Part shown: positions 6,442-11,469 of the stretch, in pieces
How the letters are laid out: each line of letters begins with the position of its first letter
Numbering within the stretch: position 1 is the first letter of the stretch
Assembly: GCA_002785325.1 (NCBI GenBank)
Contig: PFMH01000100.1
Location: forward strand, 1-12,014
Length of the DNA: 12,014 nt
DNA from: a bacterium (Candidatus Howlettbacteria) CG_4_10_14_0_8_um_filter_40_9
GTDB taxonomy: Bacteria > Patescibacteriota > CPR2 > UBA1875 > GCA-2785325
Direction: 5' to 3'
Program-made: the position numbers and the translations under genes
Notes under the pieces: generated by a model
What the model was told of the DNA's origin: nothing
Seen by the model: only the letters and a program-made list of their open reading frames with translations
The model's database searches: none

Positions 6442-7512
6442 ATGTCTTTATCTATCGGAATCGTCGGTTTGCCAAATGTAGGCAAATCCACACTTTTTAA
6501 TGCGTTAACCAAAAACAAGGTAGAAGCTCAAAACTACCCTTTTTGTACTATTGACCCGAATGTCGGGATAGTTGCTGTGCCCGATGAACGGCTCGCGCCT
6601 TTGGCTGAAGCGGTAAATACAAAAAATATTATCCCGGCCGTGGTCGAGTTTATCGACATTGCAGGGATAGTGAAAGGCGCTTACAAAGGTGAAGGTTTGG
6701 GAAATAAATTCTTGGCCAATATCCGAGAGTGCGATGCTATCGTCGAAGTCGTTCGTGACTTTACGGATGCAAATGTTGTCCACGTCGAGGGAAAGATCGA
6801 TCCCTCTTCCGATATGGAGACTATTAAAACAGAACTAATATTGAAAGATCTCGAGTCCATGGAGAGTCAAGTTGCACGACTTGAGAAAGAGTCGAAAAAA
6901 GATCCGAAGCTTATACCTGCTTTAGATCTCGCCAAGAAAATAAAAGAACATTTGGAGAAATGGGAACCGGCCAGAGATCTTGGTATCAATAAAGAGGATG
7001 ATGTTGCGATTCTAAAATCTTTCCAACTCCTTTCCGCCAAACCACACATCTATGTTTTGAATGTTGATGAATCCCACATCAATGATTCTGCAAACCAAGA
7101 ACTAGGAACCGCGAACTATATAAAAATATCTGCAAAAATAGAGGCTGAACTTTCTGACCTTCCGGAAGAAGACGCAAAAGAATATCTGAAAGAGATAGGG
7201 CAGGACGAACCGGGGCTAAATACTCTGATAAAGAAATGCTACGATCTGCTCGGACTCCAAACTTACTTTACCGCCGGAGAAAAAGAGGTGAGAGCTTGGA
7301 CGATCCACAAAGGCTGGACTGCACCCCAAGCCGCCGGCGTCATCCATACCGATTTTGAAAAAGGATTTATCAAAGCTGATGTTACAAATTGGAAGGATCT
7401 CGTCGACGCCCATGGCTGGACCAAAGCCCGCGAACAAGGTAAGGTCCGTCTCGAGGGAAAAGACTATGTCGTCAAAGACGGCGACGTTATGTTGTTTAAG
7501 TTTAATAATTGA
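6442..7512 (+). CDS. ychF: Redox-regulated ATPase YchF (Obg-family)
   Basis: 356 residues, close to the usual length of about 363. YchF/OLA1 proteins are P-loop NTPases that prefer ATP and associate with ribosomes. Visible motifs: G1 GLPNVGKST (9-17), a G3-region FIDIAGIVKGAYKGEGLG typical of YchF, a G4-equivalent NVDE in YVLNVDES (the NxxE form that explains ATP rather than GTP preference), a charged coiled-coil arm (MESQVARLEKESKK), and a C-terminal TGS domain (VRAWTIHKGWTAPQAAGVIH... to VMLFKF). I chose the ATG at 6442 because the protein then starts MSLSIGIVGLPNVGKS as in other YchF proteins. An in-frame upstream start at 6358 would add 28 unrelated residues and would lie upstream of the probable promoter. 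The gene ends in TGA, and the next gene begins 4 nt later. Confidence 0.96.
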   Translation: MSLSIGIVGLPNVGKSTLFNALTKNKVEAQNYPFCTIDPNVGIVAVPDERLAPLAEAVNTKNIIPAVVEFIDIAGIVKGAYKGEGLGNKFLANIRECDAIVEVVRDFTDANVVHVEGKIDPSSDMETIKTELILKDLESMESQVARLEKESKKDPKLIPALDLAKKIKEHLEKWEPARDLGINKEDDVAILKSFQLLSAKPHIYVLNVDESHINDSANQELGTANYIKISAKIEAELSDLPEEDAKEYLKEIGQDEPGLNTLIKKCYDLLGLQTYFTAGEKEVRAWTIHKGWTAPQAAGVIHTDFEKGFIKADVTNWKDLVDAHGWTKAREQGKVRLEGKDYVVKDGDVMLFKFNN

Positions 7513-7516
7513 GTTT

Positions 7517-7879
7517 ATGAATAACTCATACAAAGAACTAAAAAAAATAACAGATTCATATTATTCTGGACAGATCGAATATTTCTCACCTTTAGTGCTA
7601 GGGCTCTTACTTGAATACAAAATTAAACCCCGACAAAAAGACGGCAATCTTCATTCTGTTCAGATATCGATTCCGAAATCAAAACCAGATTCAATAGTCG
7701 TTGGCTTAAGATATTTTAAAAAAGATAAAACAAATTCGGAGGATCACTTTTTATTTGAAAAAGGATTTGGGATAAAGAAATGCTACGGGAAAAAATTGGA
7801 AGAACTACTCACAGAATACAAAGGAACACACAAAACTCAGCTTAAGAGTTCTGAAGAAGTAAAGCTCAGAAAGGTTTAA
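7517..7879 (+). CDS. Hypothetical protein, 120 residues, downstream of ychF
   Basis: I do not recognise this protein. It begins MNNSYKELKKITDSYYSGQ and is soluble, lysine-rich and basic, with a mix of helical ends (IKKCYGKKLEELLTEYK) and a central beta-like stretch (SVQISIPKSKPDSIVVGLRYF). There is no signal peptide or membrane span. The ATG at 7517 was chosen over in-frame starts inside ychF because it lies 4 nt after the ychF stop, with TTGAG just upstream (weak ribosome site) and no long overlap. It is probably translated from the ychF transcript. It is convergent with tlyA, with only 20 nt between the stops and no clear terminator. It is likely a real gene, given its intact frame of 120 codons and tight spacing; its function is unknown. 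Confidence 0.6.
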   Translation: MNNSYKELKKITDSYYSGQIEYFSPLVLGLLLEYKIKPRQKDGNLHSVQISIPKSKPDSIVVGLRYFKKDKTNSEDHFLFEKGFGIKKCYGKKLEELLTEYKGTHKTQLKSSEEVKLRKV

Positions 7880-7899
7880 AAAATAACTTAATAAACTCT

Positions 7900-8931
7900 T
7901 TAAATAATTAAATGAATCAAAAACTCCTTATTCCCTTTTGCCCCAAGTATCGGCGAGTCGGTAACGCCTTTTATTTCGAATCCTAAATCAGTCGCGAATT
8001 TTTTTATGTCCTCGACAACTTCATTTTGGATCGTTTCGTCTTTTATAACCCCCTTACATTTGTCGGCAATCTTTTTCCCGACTTCGAATTGGGGTTTTAT
8101 AAGGACTATCACTTCTACCCCCATTTTGTCATCCTCGGGCTTGACCCGGGGATCCACTTTTTTAAAACCCCTGTCTGGATTCCCGCCTGCGCGGGAATGA
8201 CAACCAGAGGAAGCTAATTGTTTCACCGTCGGTATAATATTTTTCAATGAAGTGAACGAAACATCAATAACAAAAATATCGGGATTGCTAACCCCCTCCC
8301 CAGTGTCATCCTCGCCACAACGGCCTGCCCGAGTCGAAGCTCGTTCGGTCGGGGGATCCAGTACTTTTGATTCCAACTCAACCCGTTCTTCCTCCACCCC
8401 AAAGGAGTCTCCGCTTCTCTTCGCCACCTTCGGGGAGATCCCGTCACTTACACTTTCCTTTTTCGACACCTCCGAGGTTTTCCTGTCTTTTACCTTGACC
8501 GCATCGAAAAACTTTTTCCAAGAATCCAAATCGCGAATATTCGTCCGTTCCATATTTATAACTCTTGGATCGTTTCGGAGTTTTTGGTCGAGCTGGCCAT
8601 AGCCGACATCGATCGCAAAGACTTTTTTGGCTCCTTTCTGTAAAGCAAAATCGGTAAAACCTCCGGTCGAGGCGCCGATATCGCAAATAATTTTATTTTT
8701 TAGATCAATCTCGAATTCGTGATACGCTTTTTCGATCTTTAGCGCTCCTCGGGAAACATACGGAAATTTTTCCTTAATCTCAATCGGAGAATTTTCGTCG
8801 ATCGACGTACCCACTTTATCAGAAACGCGGCCACCGATCAGAACGTTGCCCGACAAAATAAGCCGCTTTGCTTCTTCGCGGCTTTTCACATATCCTTTTT
8901 CAAAAATTAGAACATCAAGTCTCTTTTTCAT
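7900..8931 (-). CDS. tlyA: TlyA-type rRNA 2'-O-methyltransferase with two in-frame insertions
   Basis: 343 residues from ATG at 8931 (MKKRLDVLIFEKGYVKSRE, typical TlyA start; a GTG at 8949 would add six residues). The N-terminal S4 RNA-binding domain spans about 1-58 and the FtsJ/RrmJ-type methyltransferase domain 59-343. Conserved motifs: SRGALK (60-65), SAM-binding DIGASTGGFT (84-93), DVGYGQLD (108-115), IDVSF (222-226), LIKPQFE (277-283) and a late KGNKEFLI. K65, D223, K279 and the C-terminal E fit the K-D-K-E catalytic set of the family. TlyA proteins are usually about 270 residues; the excess is two insertions, about 142-215 (Lys/Glu/Ser-rich, then LDPPTERAS...GEDDT) and 244-271 (CHSRAGGNP...DPRVKPEDD), both containing palindromic repeat DNA. 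The frame is intact and all motifs survive, so the enzyme is probably functional. Expected substrate: 16S and/or 23S rRNA. No promoter seen; it may be read from the efp side. Confidence 0.93.
   Translation of the reverse strand: MKKRLDVLIFEKGYVKSREEAKRLILSGNVLIGGRVSDKVGTSIDENSPIEIKEKFPYVSRGALKIEKAYHEFEIDLKNKIICDIGASTGGFTDFALQKGAKKVFAIDVGYGQLDQKLRNDPRVINMERTNIRDLDSWKKFFDAVKVKDRKTSEVSKKESVSDGISPKVAKRSGDSFGVEEERVELESKVLDPPTERASTRAGRCGEDDTGEGVSNPDIFVIDVSFTSLKNIIPTVKQLASSGCHSRAGGNPDRGFKKVDPRVKPEDDKMGVEVIVLIKPQFEVGKKIADKCKGVIKDETIQNEVVEDIKKFATDLGFEIKGVTDSPILGAKGNKEFLIHLII
8127..8202. repeat. Complete palindromic repeat element inserted in frame in tlyA
   Basis: A 76-bp element with exact terminal inverted repeats TGTCAT (8127-8132) and ATGACA (8197-8202). 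Inside are a left half with GGGCTTGACCCGGGGATCCA (8137-8156) and a right half TGGATTCCCGCC ending in GCGGGAATGACA, which itself forms a GC-rich hairpin. It translates on the minus strand as CHSRAGGNP...DPRVKPEDDK. I recognise this as a widespread bacterial repeat type that often appears as HSRAGGNP/DPRVKPEDD-like strings in protein databases. It coincides exactly with the second extra segment of TlyA. Confidence 0.85.
8304..8360. repeat. Partial copy of the palindromic repeat family in tlyA
   Basis: TGTCATCCTCG (8304-8314) at one end and GGGGATCCA (8352-8360) at the other match the left half of the 8127-8202 element. The middle is replaced by a different hairpin (CCTGCCCGAGTCG to GTTCGGTCGGGGG). 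The translation, LDPPTE...GEDDT, keeps the DP...EDD ends of the complete copy. Confidence 0.65.
8468..8478. repeat. Short palindrome inside the first tlyA insertion
   Basis: ACCTC (8468-8472), a central C, and GAGGT (8474-8478). It falls within the first extra segment of TlyA and suggests that this segment is a mosaic of small repeats. Confidence 0.35.
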
Positions 8932-9013
8932 AGTCGTTTTAACTCTCACAGGTTTTCACAGCTTTTTGATTGATTAACACAGATAAATCCTTAATCCCCC
9001 CCTCCCATCCAAA

Positions 9014-9061
9014 ATTGTTAATTGCCTGCCCGAATCGGTCGAGGCGGGGGTATTGTTAATT
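9014..9061. repeat. Hairpin module flanked by 10-bp direct repeats
   Basis: ATTGTTAATT occurs at 9014-9023 and 9052-9061. Between them is a GC-rich hairpin (CCTGCC 9025-9030 pairing with GGCGGG 9043-9048, one wobble). The hairpin sequence CCTGCCCGAATCGGTCG... resembles the core of the repeat in tlyA at 8325-8355. The second direct repeat abuts the efp stop codon. It could be an insertion with target duplication or part of the repeat itself. Confidence 0.55.
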
Positions 9062-9063
9062 TT

Positions 9064-9621
9064 CTAGACTCTTTCCACATACTCACCAGTTTCCGTATTC
9101 ACCAGAACTGTGTCTCCTTCCTTTATAAAAAGCGGAGTATAGAGTACATATCCCGATTCAAGCGTCACCGGTTTTGTCACAGATGAAGCAGTATTCCCCT
9201 TGAATCCTTTTTCGGCTTTTGCCACTTTCAGTTTTACTTTTATAGGAAGCGACAGACTAATAGGTTTTTCTTTGAAATACTGGATGTCGACAGTATCGCC
9301 TTCTTTTATGTACTTCACAAGATTGCCAACAGTCTCTGTGGAAAGCGCAAACTGCTCGTAGCTTTCCGAATTCATAAAATTAAAATCGCTTCCTTCTTTA
9401 TACAGATATTGGCATTTCTTTTTTTCTATCCTTGCCTCTTCAAATTTTTCAGAACCTTTAAAAGTACGATCAATAGTAGCCCTTGTCAAAAGATTCTTGA
9501 GTTTAGTTCGAAGAATAGCCCCACCGCGAGCTTGTTTAGAGTGCTCGGTGTATAAAACAACGTAGATGTCTCCTTCTAGAAGAAATGTACGACCAATTTT
9601 TAGATCTGCAATAGAAAACAT
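9064..9621 (-). CDS. efp: Translation elongation factor P
   Basis: 185 residues, normal EF-P length. EF-P enters the ribosomal E site and relieves stalling at polyproline. Three-domain layout: N-terminal KOW-like domain (MFSIADLKIGRTFLLEG...), OB domain II (about 65-127, QYLYKEGSDFNFMNSESYEQFALS) and OB domain III with the family signature near the C-terminus (GYVLYTPLFIKEGDTVLVNTETGEYVERV in two parts). The loop that enters the peptidyl-transferase centre reads HSKQARGGA, placing Arg32 where many EF-Ps carry the modified lysine. ATG at 9621 is the only sensible start; no ribosome site is visible. It lies 137 nt after rpsR, separated by repeats, where rplI stands in many bacteria. The secreted proteins in this window have PPP runs that could need EF-P. 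Confidence 0.95.
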   Translation of the reverse strand: MFSIADLKIGRTFLLEGDIYVVLYTEHSKQARGGAILRTKLKNLLTRATIDRTFKGSEKFEEARIEKKKCQYLYKEGSDFNFMNSESYEQFALSTETVGNLVKYIKEGDTVDIQYFKEKPISLSLPIKVKLKVAKAEKGFKGNTASSVTKPVTLESGYVLYTPLFIKEGDTVLVNTETGEYVERV

Positions 9622-9758
9622 GATGTTTTAAATTTCTAATATCTAATTTCTAATTTCTAAATAAATCCAAATGACCAAAATAGTAGTTTTTAATTTCGAA
9701 TATCTGAATTTTGAGATTGTTTAGAATCTAGGGTTTAGTGCTTAGTATTTTACTAAAA
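9622..9758. repeat. A+T-rich repeat block between rpsR and efp
   Basis: The whole 137-bp gap is low-complexity: tandem TTTCTAAT units (9632-9660), an AAATGACCAAAAT segment (9669-9681), and a tract with TTTAGAATCTAGGGTTTAG and TTAGTATTTTACTAA (a 6-bp-arm inverted repeat, 9742-9756). AATTTCTAATT at 9645-9655 is the exact reverse complement of the 11-mer repeated at 567-591. No gene is visible. A promoter for efp may lie here but cannot be separated from the background. Confidence 0.6.
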
Positions 9759-9974
9759 TTATCTTGGAACAAAAGATATAAGAGCTAATATCCTTGCTCT
9801 TTTTACGGCTCTGGATACCATCCTCTGGTGCTTCATACAATTGCCGTTTCTTTTTCGAGAATTGATCTTACTGTAGCCGGATACGAATCGTTGTAAGGAC
9901 TTCACATCTTTATAATCGATGTAGTCGATATTTTCTTCACAAAATTTGCATTTTTTCTTTGCTATGTATTCCAT
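9759..9974 (-). CDS. rpsR: 30S ribosomal protein bS18
   Basis: 71 residues, typical length. Core S18 sequence is clear: IDYIDYKDVKSLQRFVS, SKINSRKRNGNCMKHQR and VKRARILALISF. It binds next to S6 in the 30S platform. The protein keeps a C9-x2-C12 and C46-x2-H49 set, so this is the zinc-binding form. ATG at 9974 lies 15 nt after the ssb stop; no good ribosome site, so coupling to ssb translation is likely. Last gene of the rpsF-ssb-rpsR cluster. Confidence 0.97.
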   Translation of the reverse strand: MEYIAKKKCKFCEENIDYIDYKDVKSLQRFVSGYSKINSRKRNGNCMKHQRMVSRAVKRARILALISFVPR

Positions 9975-9989
9975 CTGTTTTACATTTAA

Positions 9990-10457
9990 TTAAAACGGTA
10001 TGTCTTCGATGTCTATCTCTTCCTTTGATTCACTTTTTTTCTCTTCCTTTTTTTCGGCTTTTTCTTTTGGAACGTCGGCTGAGATATCTCTCTCCGGAAG
10101 ATCATGAATCACCGCACCATCCTTTGGTTTGTCCACAAAGTTGATGTCGCTTGCGACTATCTCAGTCTTTGATCTTTTCGTTCCGTCTTGCGCTTCCCAG
10201 TTTCTTGTCTGCAATCTTCCGACTACCATTACTTTTCTTCCTTTGCTCATATATTGGCTGACTATCTCGGCAAGCTTTCCCCAAACAACGACGTCGTGAT
10301 ATTCTACGCTTTCTTTCTTATCTCCGCTAGCGTCTACCCAACTTCTATTTGTCGCGATGGAAAACGAAGTAACTGCCTGCCCATTTGGCGTGTATCTAAG
10401 TTCTGGGTCTCTGGTCAGATTCCCTAAAATGATTGCCTGGTTAAAATCTTTTGTCAT
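9990..10457 (-). CDS. ssb: Single-stranded DNA-binding protein
   Basis: 155 residues. The N-terminal OB fold (about 1-105) has the typical start FNQAIILGNLTRDPELRYTP, then FSIATNRSW, DVVVWGKLAEIV and KGRKVMVVGRLQTRNWE. A charged disordered linker (about 120-145, Lys/Glu/Ser-rich) ends in the tip DIEDIPF, the acidic-hydrophobic peptide that recruits replication and repair partners. A near-perfect AAAGGAGG site 4 nt upstream fixes the ATG at 10457. The gene lies between rpsF and rpsR, the standard bacterial order; a small hairpin occurs in its leader. Confidence 0.97.
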   Translation of the reverse strand: MTKDFNQAIILGNLTRDPELRYTPNGQAVTSFSIATNRSWVDASGDKKESVEYHDVVVWGKLAEIVSQYMSKGRKVMVVGRLQTRNWEAQDGTKRSKTEIVASDINFVDKPKDGAVIHDLPERDISADVPKEKAEKKEEKKSESKEEIDIEDIPF

Positions 10458-10461
10458 TTTT

Positions 10462-10469
10462 CCTCCTTT
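10462..10469 (-). promoter_or_regulatory. Consensus Shine-Dalgarno site of ssb
   Basis: AAAGGAGG on the minus strand lies 4 nt before the ssb ATG, the strongest ribosome site in the window. Confidence 0.85.
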
Positions 10470-10477
10470 GATCTCTT

Positions 10478-10503
10478 TTTAAATTCGCCTCTGCGACTTT
10501 AAA
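10478..10503. promoter_or_regulatory. Hairpin in the ssb leader
   Basis: Arms TTTAAA-TCGC and GCGA-TTTAAA (10478-10488, 10493-10503), each with one unpaired base opposite the other, enclose a 4-nt loop. It lies between rpsF and ssb, just before the ssb ribosome site. With no T-run it is not a standard terminator; it may be a processing or attenuation element. Confidence 0.35.
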
Positions 10504-10535
10504 TATATATTTTGTGTTTTGAATAATGGTGTCTT

Positions 10536-11024
10536 CTACTCGTCTTTTCCCAAAAGCTCCTCTAGTTTTTCGTCAAGCTCCTTGAGCCTTTCCTTTTCTG
10601 CCTTCTCCGGCTTTTCCTCCGCTTTTGCTTCTTCTTTCTTTTCTTCCAGATCAAGATCAAGTTTCTCTTCCTCTTTTACGGCTGGCTTTTTGCCTGTCTT
10701 CTCTTCGGATGCTTTTTCTTCGTTTCTTTTCGATATGTACCCTTCTTCGTGCAAGACCAAAAGGTGTCTTATAATCTCTTCCGATAAAATAATATTTTTT
10801 TCGATCTCTCTAACATCTTTTGCTTCTGCCTCAAAAACTACCGCGACATATATCCCAATATCTACTTTTTTTATATCGTATGCGAGCTTCCTTTTTCCCC
10901 AGTTATCTTGGCTTATTATAACACCACTTTTTTTCTTAATAAATCCGGCAACCTTTTCAGTTACTTTATCTGTCGTATTTTCCAGATCGGGGTGGATGAT
11001 GTATACCAGTTCGTATTTTTTCAT
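10536..11024 (-). CDS. rpsF: 30S ribosomal protein bS6 with long charged C-terminal extension
   Basis: 162 residues. The first 95 form the S6 ferredoxin-like fold: MKKYELVYIIHPDLE, then NWGKRKLAYDIKKVDIGIYVAVVFEA, then EIEKNIILSEEIIRHLLVL. S6 pairs with S18 on the 30S platform. Residues 100-162 are almost only Lys, Glu, Leu, Ala and Asp, ending LKELDEKLEELLGKDE; a disordered or coiled-coil tail, longer than in most S6 proteins. I chose the ATG at 11024 because AAGGAG lies 8 nt upstream and the product then starts exactly as S6 does; an ATG at 11048 in the same frame would add eight residues and overlap that ribosome site. First gene of the rpsF-ssb-rpsR transcript. Confidence 0.95.
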   Translation of the reverse strand: MKKYELVYIIHPDLENTTDKVTEKVAGFIKKKSGVIISQDNWGKRKLAYDIKKVDIGIYVAVVFEAEAKDVREIEKNIILSEEIIRHLLVLHEEGYISKRNEEKASEEKTGKKPAVKEEEKLDLDLEEKKEEAKAEEKPEKAEKERLKELDEKLEELLGKDE

Positions 11025-11032
11025 AAAAAATT

Positions 11033-11038
11033 CTCCTT
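11033..11038 (-). promoter_or_regulatory. Shine-Dalgarno site deciding the rpsF start
   Basis: AAGGAG on the minus strand with 8 nt spacing to the ATG at 11024. It argues against the upstream in-frame ATG at 11048. Confidence 0.75.
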
Positions 11039-11108
11039 CTTCGGACATAAGACCCTGGTTATTAACTAGAGTAAAAAGAGTTTAATAATGCTTTATTTAA
11101 CTGAACAC

Positions 11109-11137
11109 ATTGTAGCACAGATGATTTTCGAGGTCAA
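11109..11137 (-). promoter_or_regulatory. Promoter of the rpsF-ssb-rpsR operon
   Basis: On the minus strand -35 TTGACC (11137-11132) and -10 TACAAT (11114-11109) are 17 nt apart, with TGC directly before the -10 (extended -10). The predicted start near 11102 gives a leader of about 78 nt before rpsF, long enough for an S6:S18-type feedback structure, though I could not confirm that motif. Confidence 0.85.
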
Positions 11138-11148
11138 ATGTTTGATGT

Positions 11149-11340
11149 GTGTCACAGAATCAAGGCGAAACTGAAACGCGAAACAGACGCGAGATCATAC
11201 TTCCCTCTATTTTAGATTCAACAATCACTTTGATGCCTAAAAATTTATTAATTCTGAGAATTCTGCAGGTGCAGACCGACGATAGCGGAAAAATTGTGAT
11301 GCACTTTACGAGCGTAATATCTCAAAATAATGTTGTTTGA
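11149..11340 (+). CDS. Doubtful small ORF or gene remnant, 63 codons
   Basis: A GTG-started frame (MSQNQGETETRNRREIILPS...) with an inner ATG at 11233 (MPKNLLILRILQVQTDDSG) ends at a TGA that lies inside a perfect palindrome. No ribosome site or promoter is visible, and I recognise no family. The translation has ordinary composition (ILQVQTDDSGKIVMHFTSV), so it could be a short gene or the end of a decayed one. Low confidence. Confidence 0.2.
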   Translation: MSQNQGETETRNRREIILPSILDSTITLMPKNLLILRILQVQTDDSGKIVMHFTSVISQNNVV

Positions 11341-11362
11341 CCCCGATGGCCATCGGGGTCAA
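11337..11362. repeat. Perfect 26-bp palindrome
   Basis: TTGACCCCGATGG (11337-11349) is followed directly by its exact reverse complement CCATCGGGGTCAA. T-rich sequence starts only 8 nt after it on the plus strand, so it is at best a weak terminator. It may be a repeat unit or a hairpin that ends transcription from either side. Confidence 0.6.
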
Positions 11363-11375
11363 GGAAAGCTTTTTG

Positions 11376-11399
11376 TTACTTTTTGGCATCAAAAAGTAA
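11376..11399. repeat. 10-bp stem hairpin next to the palindrome
   Basis: TTACTTTTTG and CAAAAAGTAA are exact inverted arms around GCAT. TTTTTG also precedes it. Sequences of this type (GTTACTTTTTGG...CAAAAAGTAA) occur as intergenic repeats in other bacteria. Together with the palindrome it makes a two-hairpin block upstream of the PRC-barrel gene. Confidence 0.55.
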
Positions 11400-11454
11400 G
11401 GAAGAAAACTTAAAAAATATAGTTATATATTGATATAAATATCTGTAAGAATTT

Positions 11455-11463
11455 TGCTATAAT
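11455..11463 (+). promoter_or_regulatory. Extended -10 promoter of the PRC-barrel gene, leaderless
   Basis: TGCTATAAT is a perfect extended -10. No good -35 is found 17 nt upstream. Only 6 nt (11464-11469) separate it from the ATG at 11470, the same spacing as for ychF, so the transcript should begin at the start codon. No ribosome site is present. Confidence 0.75.
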
Positions 11464-11469
11464 AAAGTC

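Noticed and set aside
7355..7516. Longer start for the 120-residue gene inside ychF
   Set aside because: It would overlap a well-conserved gene by more than 150 bp; the ATG at 7517 just after the ychF stop is more natural.
8006..8217. Short plus-strand open frames across the tlyA repeat, with strings such as GLDPGIHFF
   Set aside because: These are translations of the palindromic repeat on the opposite strand; tlyA has all family motifs on the minus strand.
8932..8949. GTG start for tlyA at 8949
   Set aside because: The ATG at 8931 gives the family's usual MKKRLDVL start; the six extra residues have no support, although this cannot be fully excluded.
11025..11048. ATG at 11048 as rpsF start
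   Set aside because: It lies upstream of a good AAGGAG site that serves the ATG at 11024, and S6 proteins start at MKKYELVYI.
10519..11085. Long Ser/Phe-rich open frame on the plus strand
   Set aside because: It is the antisense of the Lys/Glu-rich rpsF gene (GAA/AAG codons read as TTC/CTT); it has no family resemblance.
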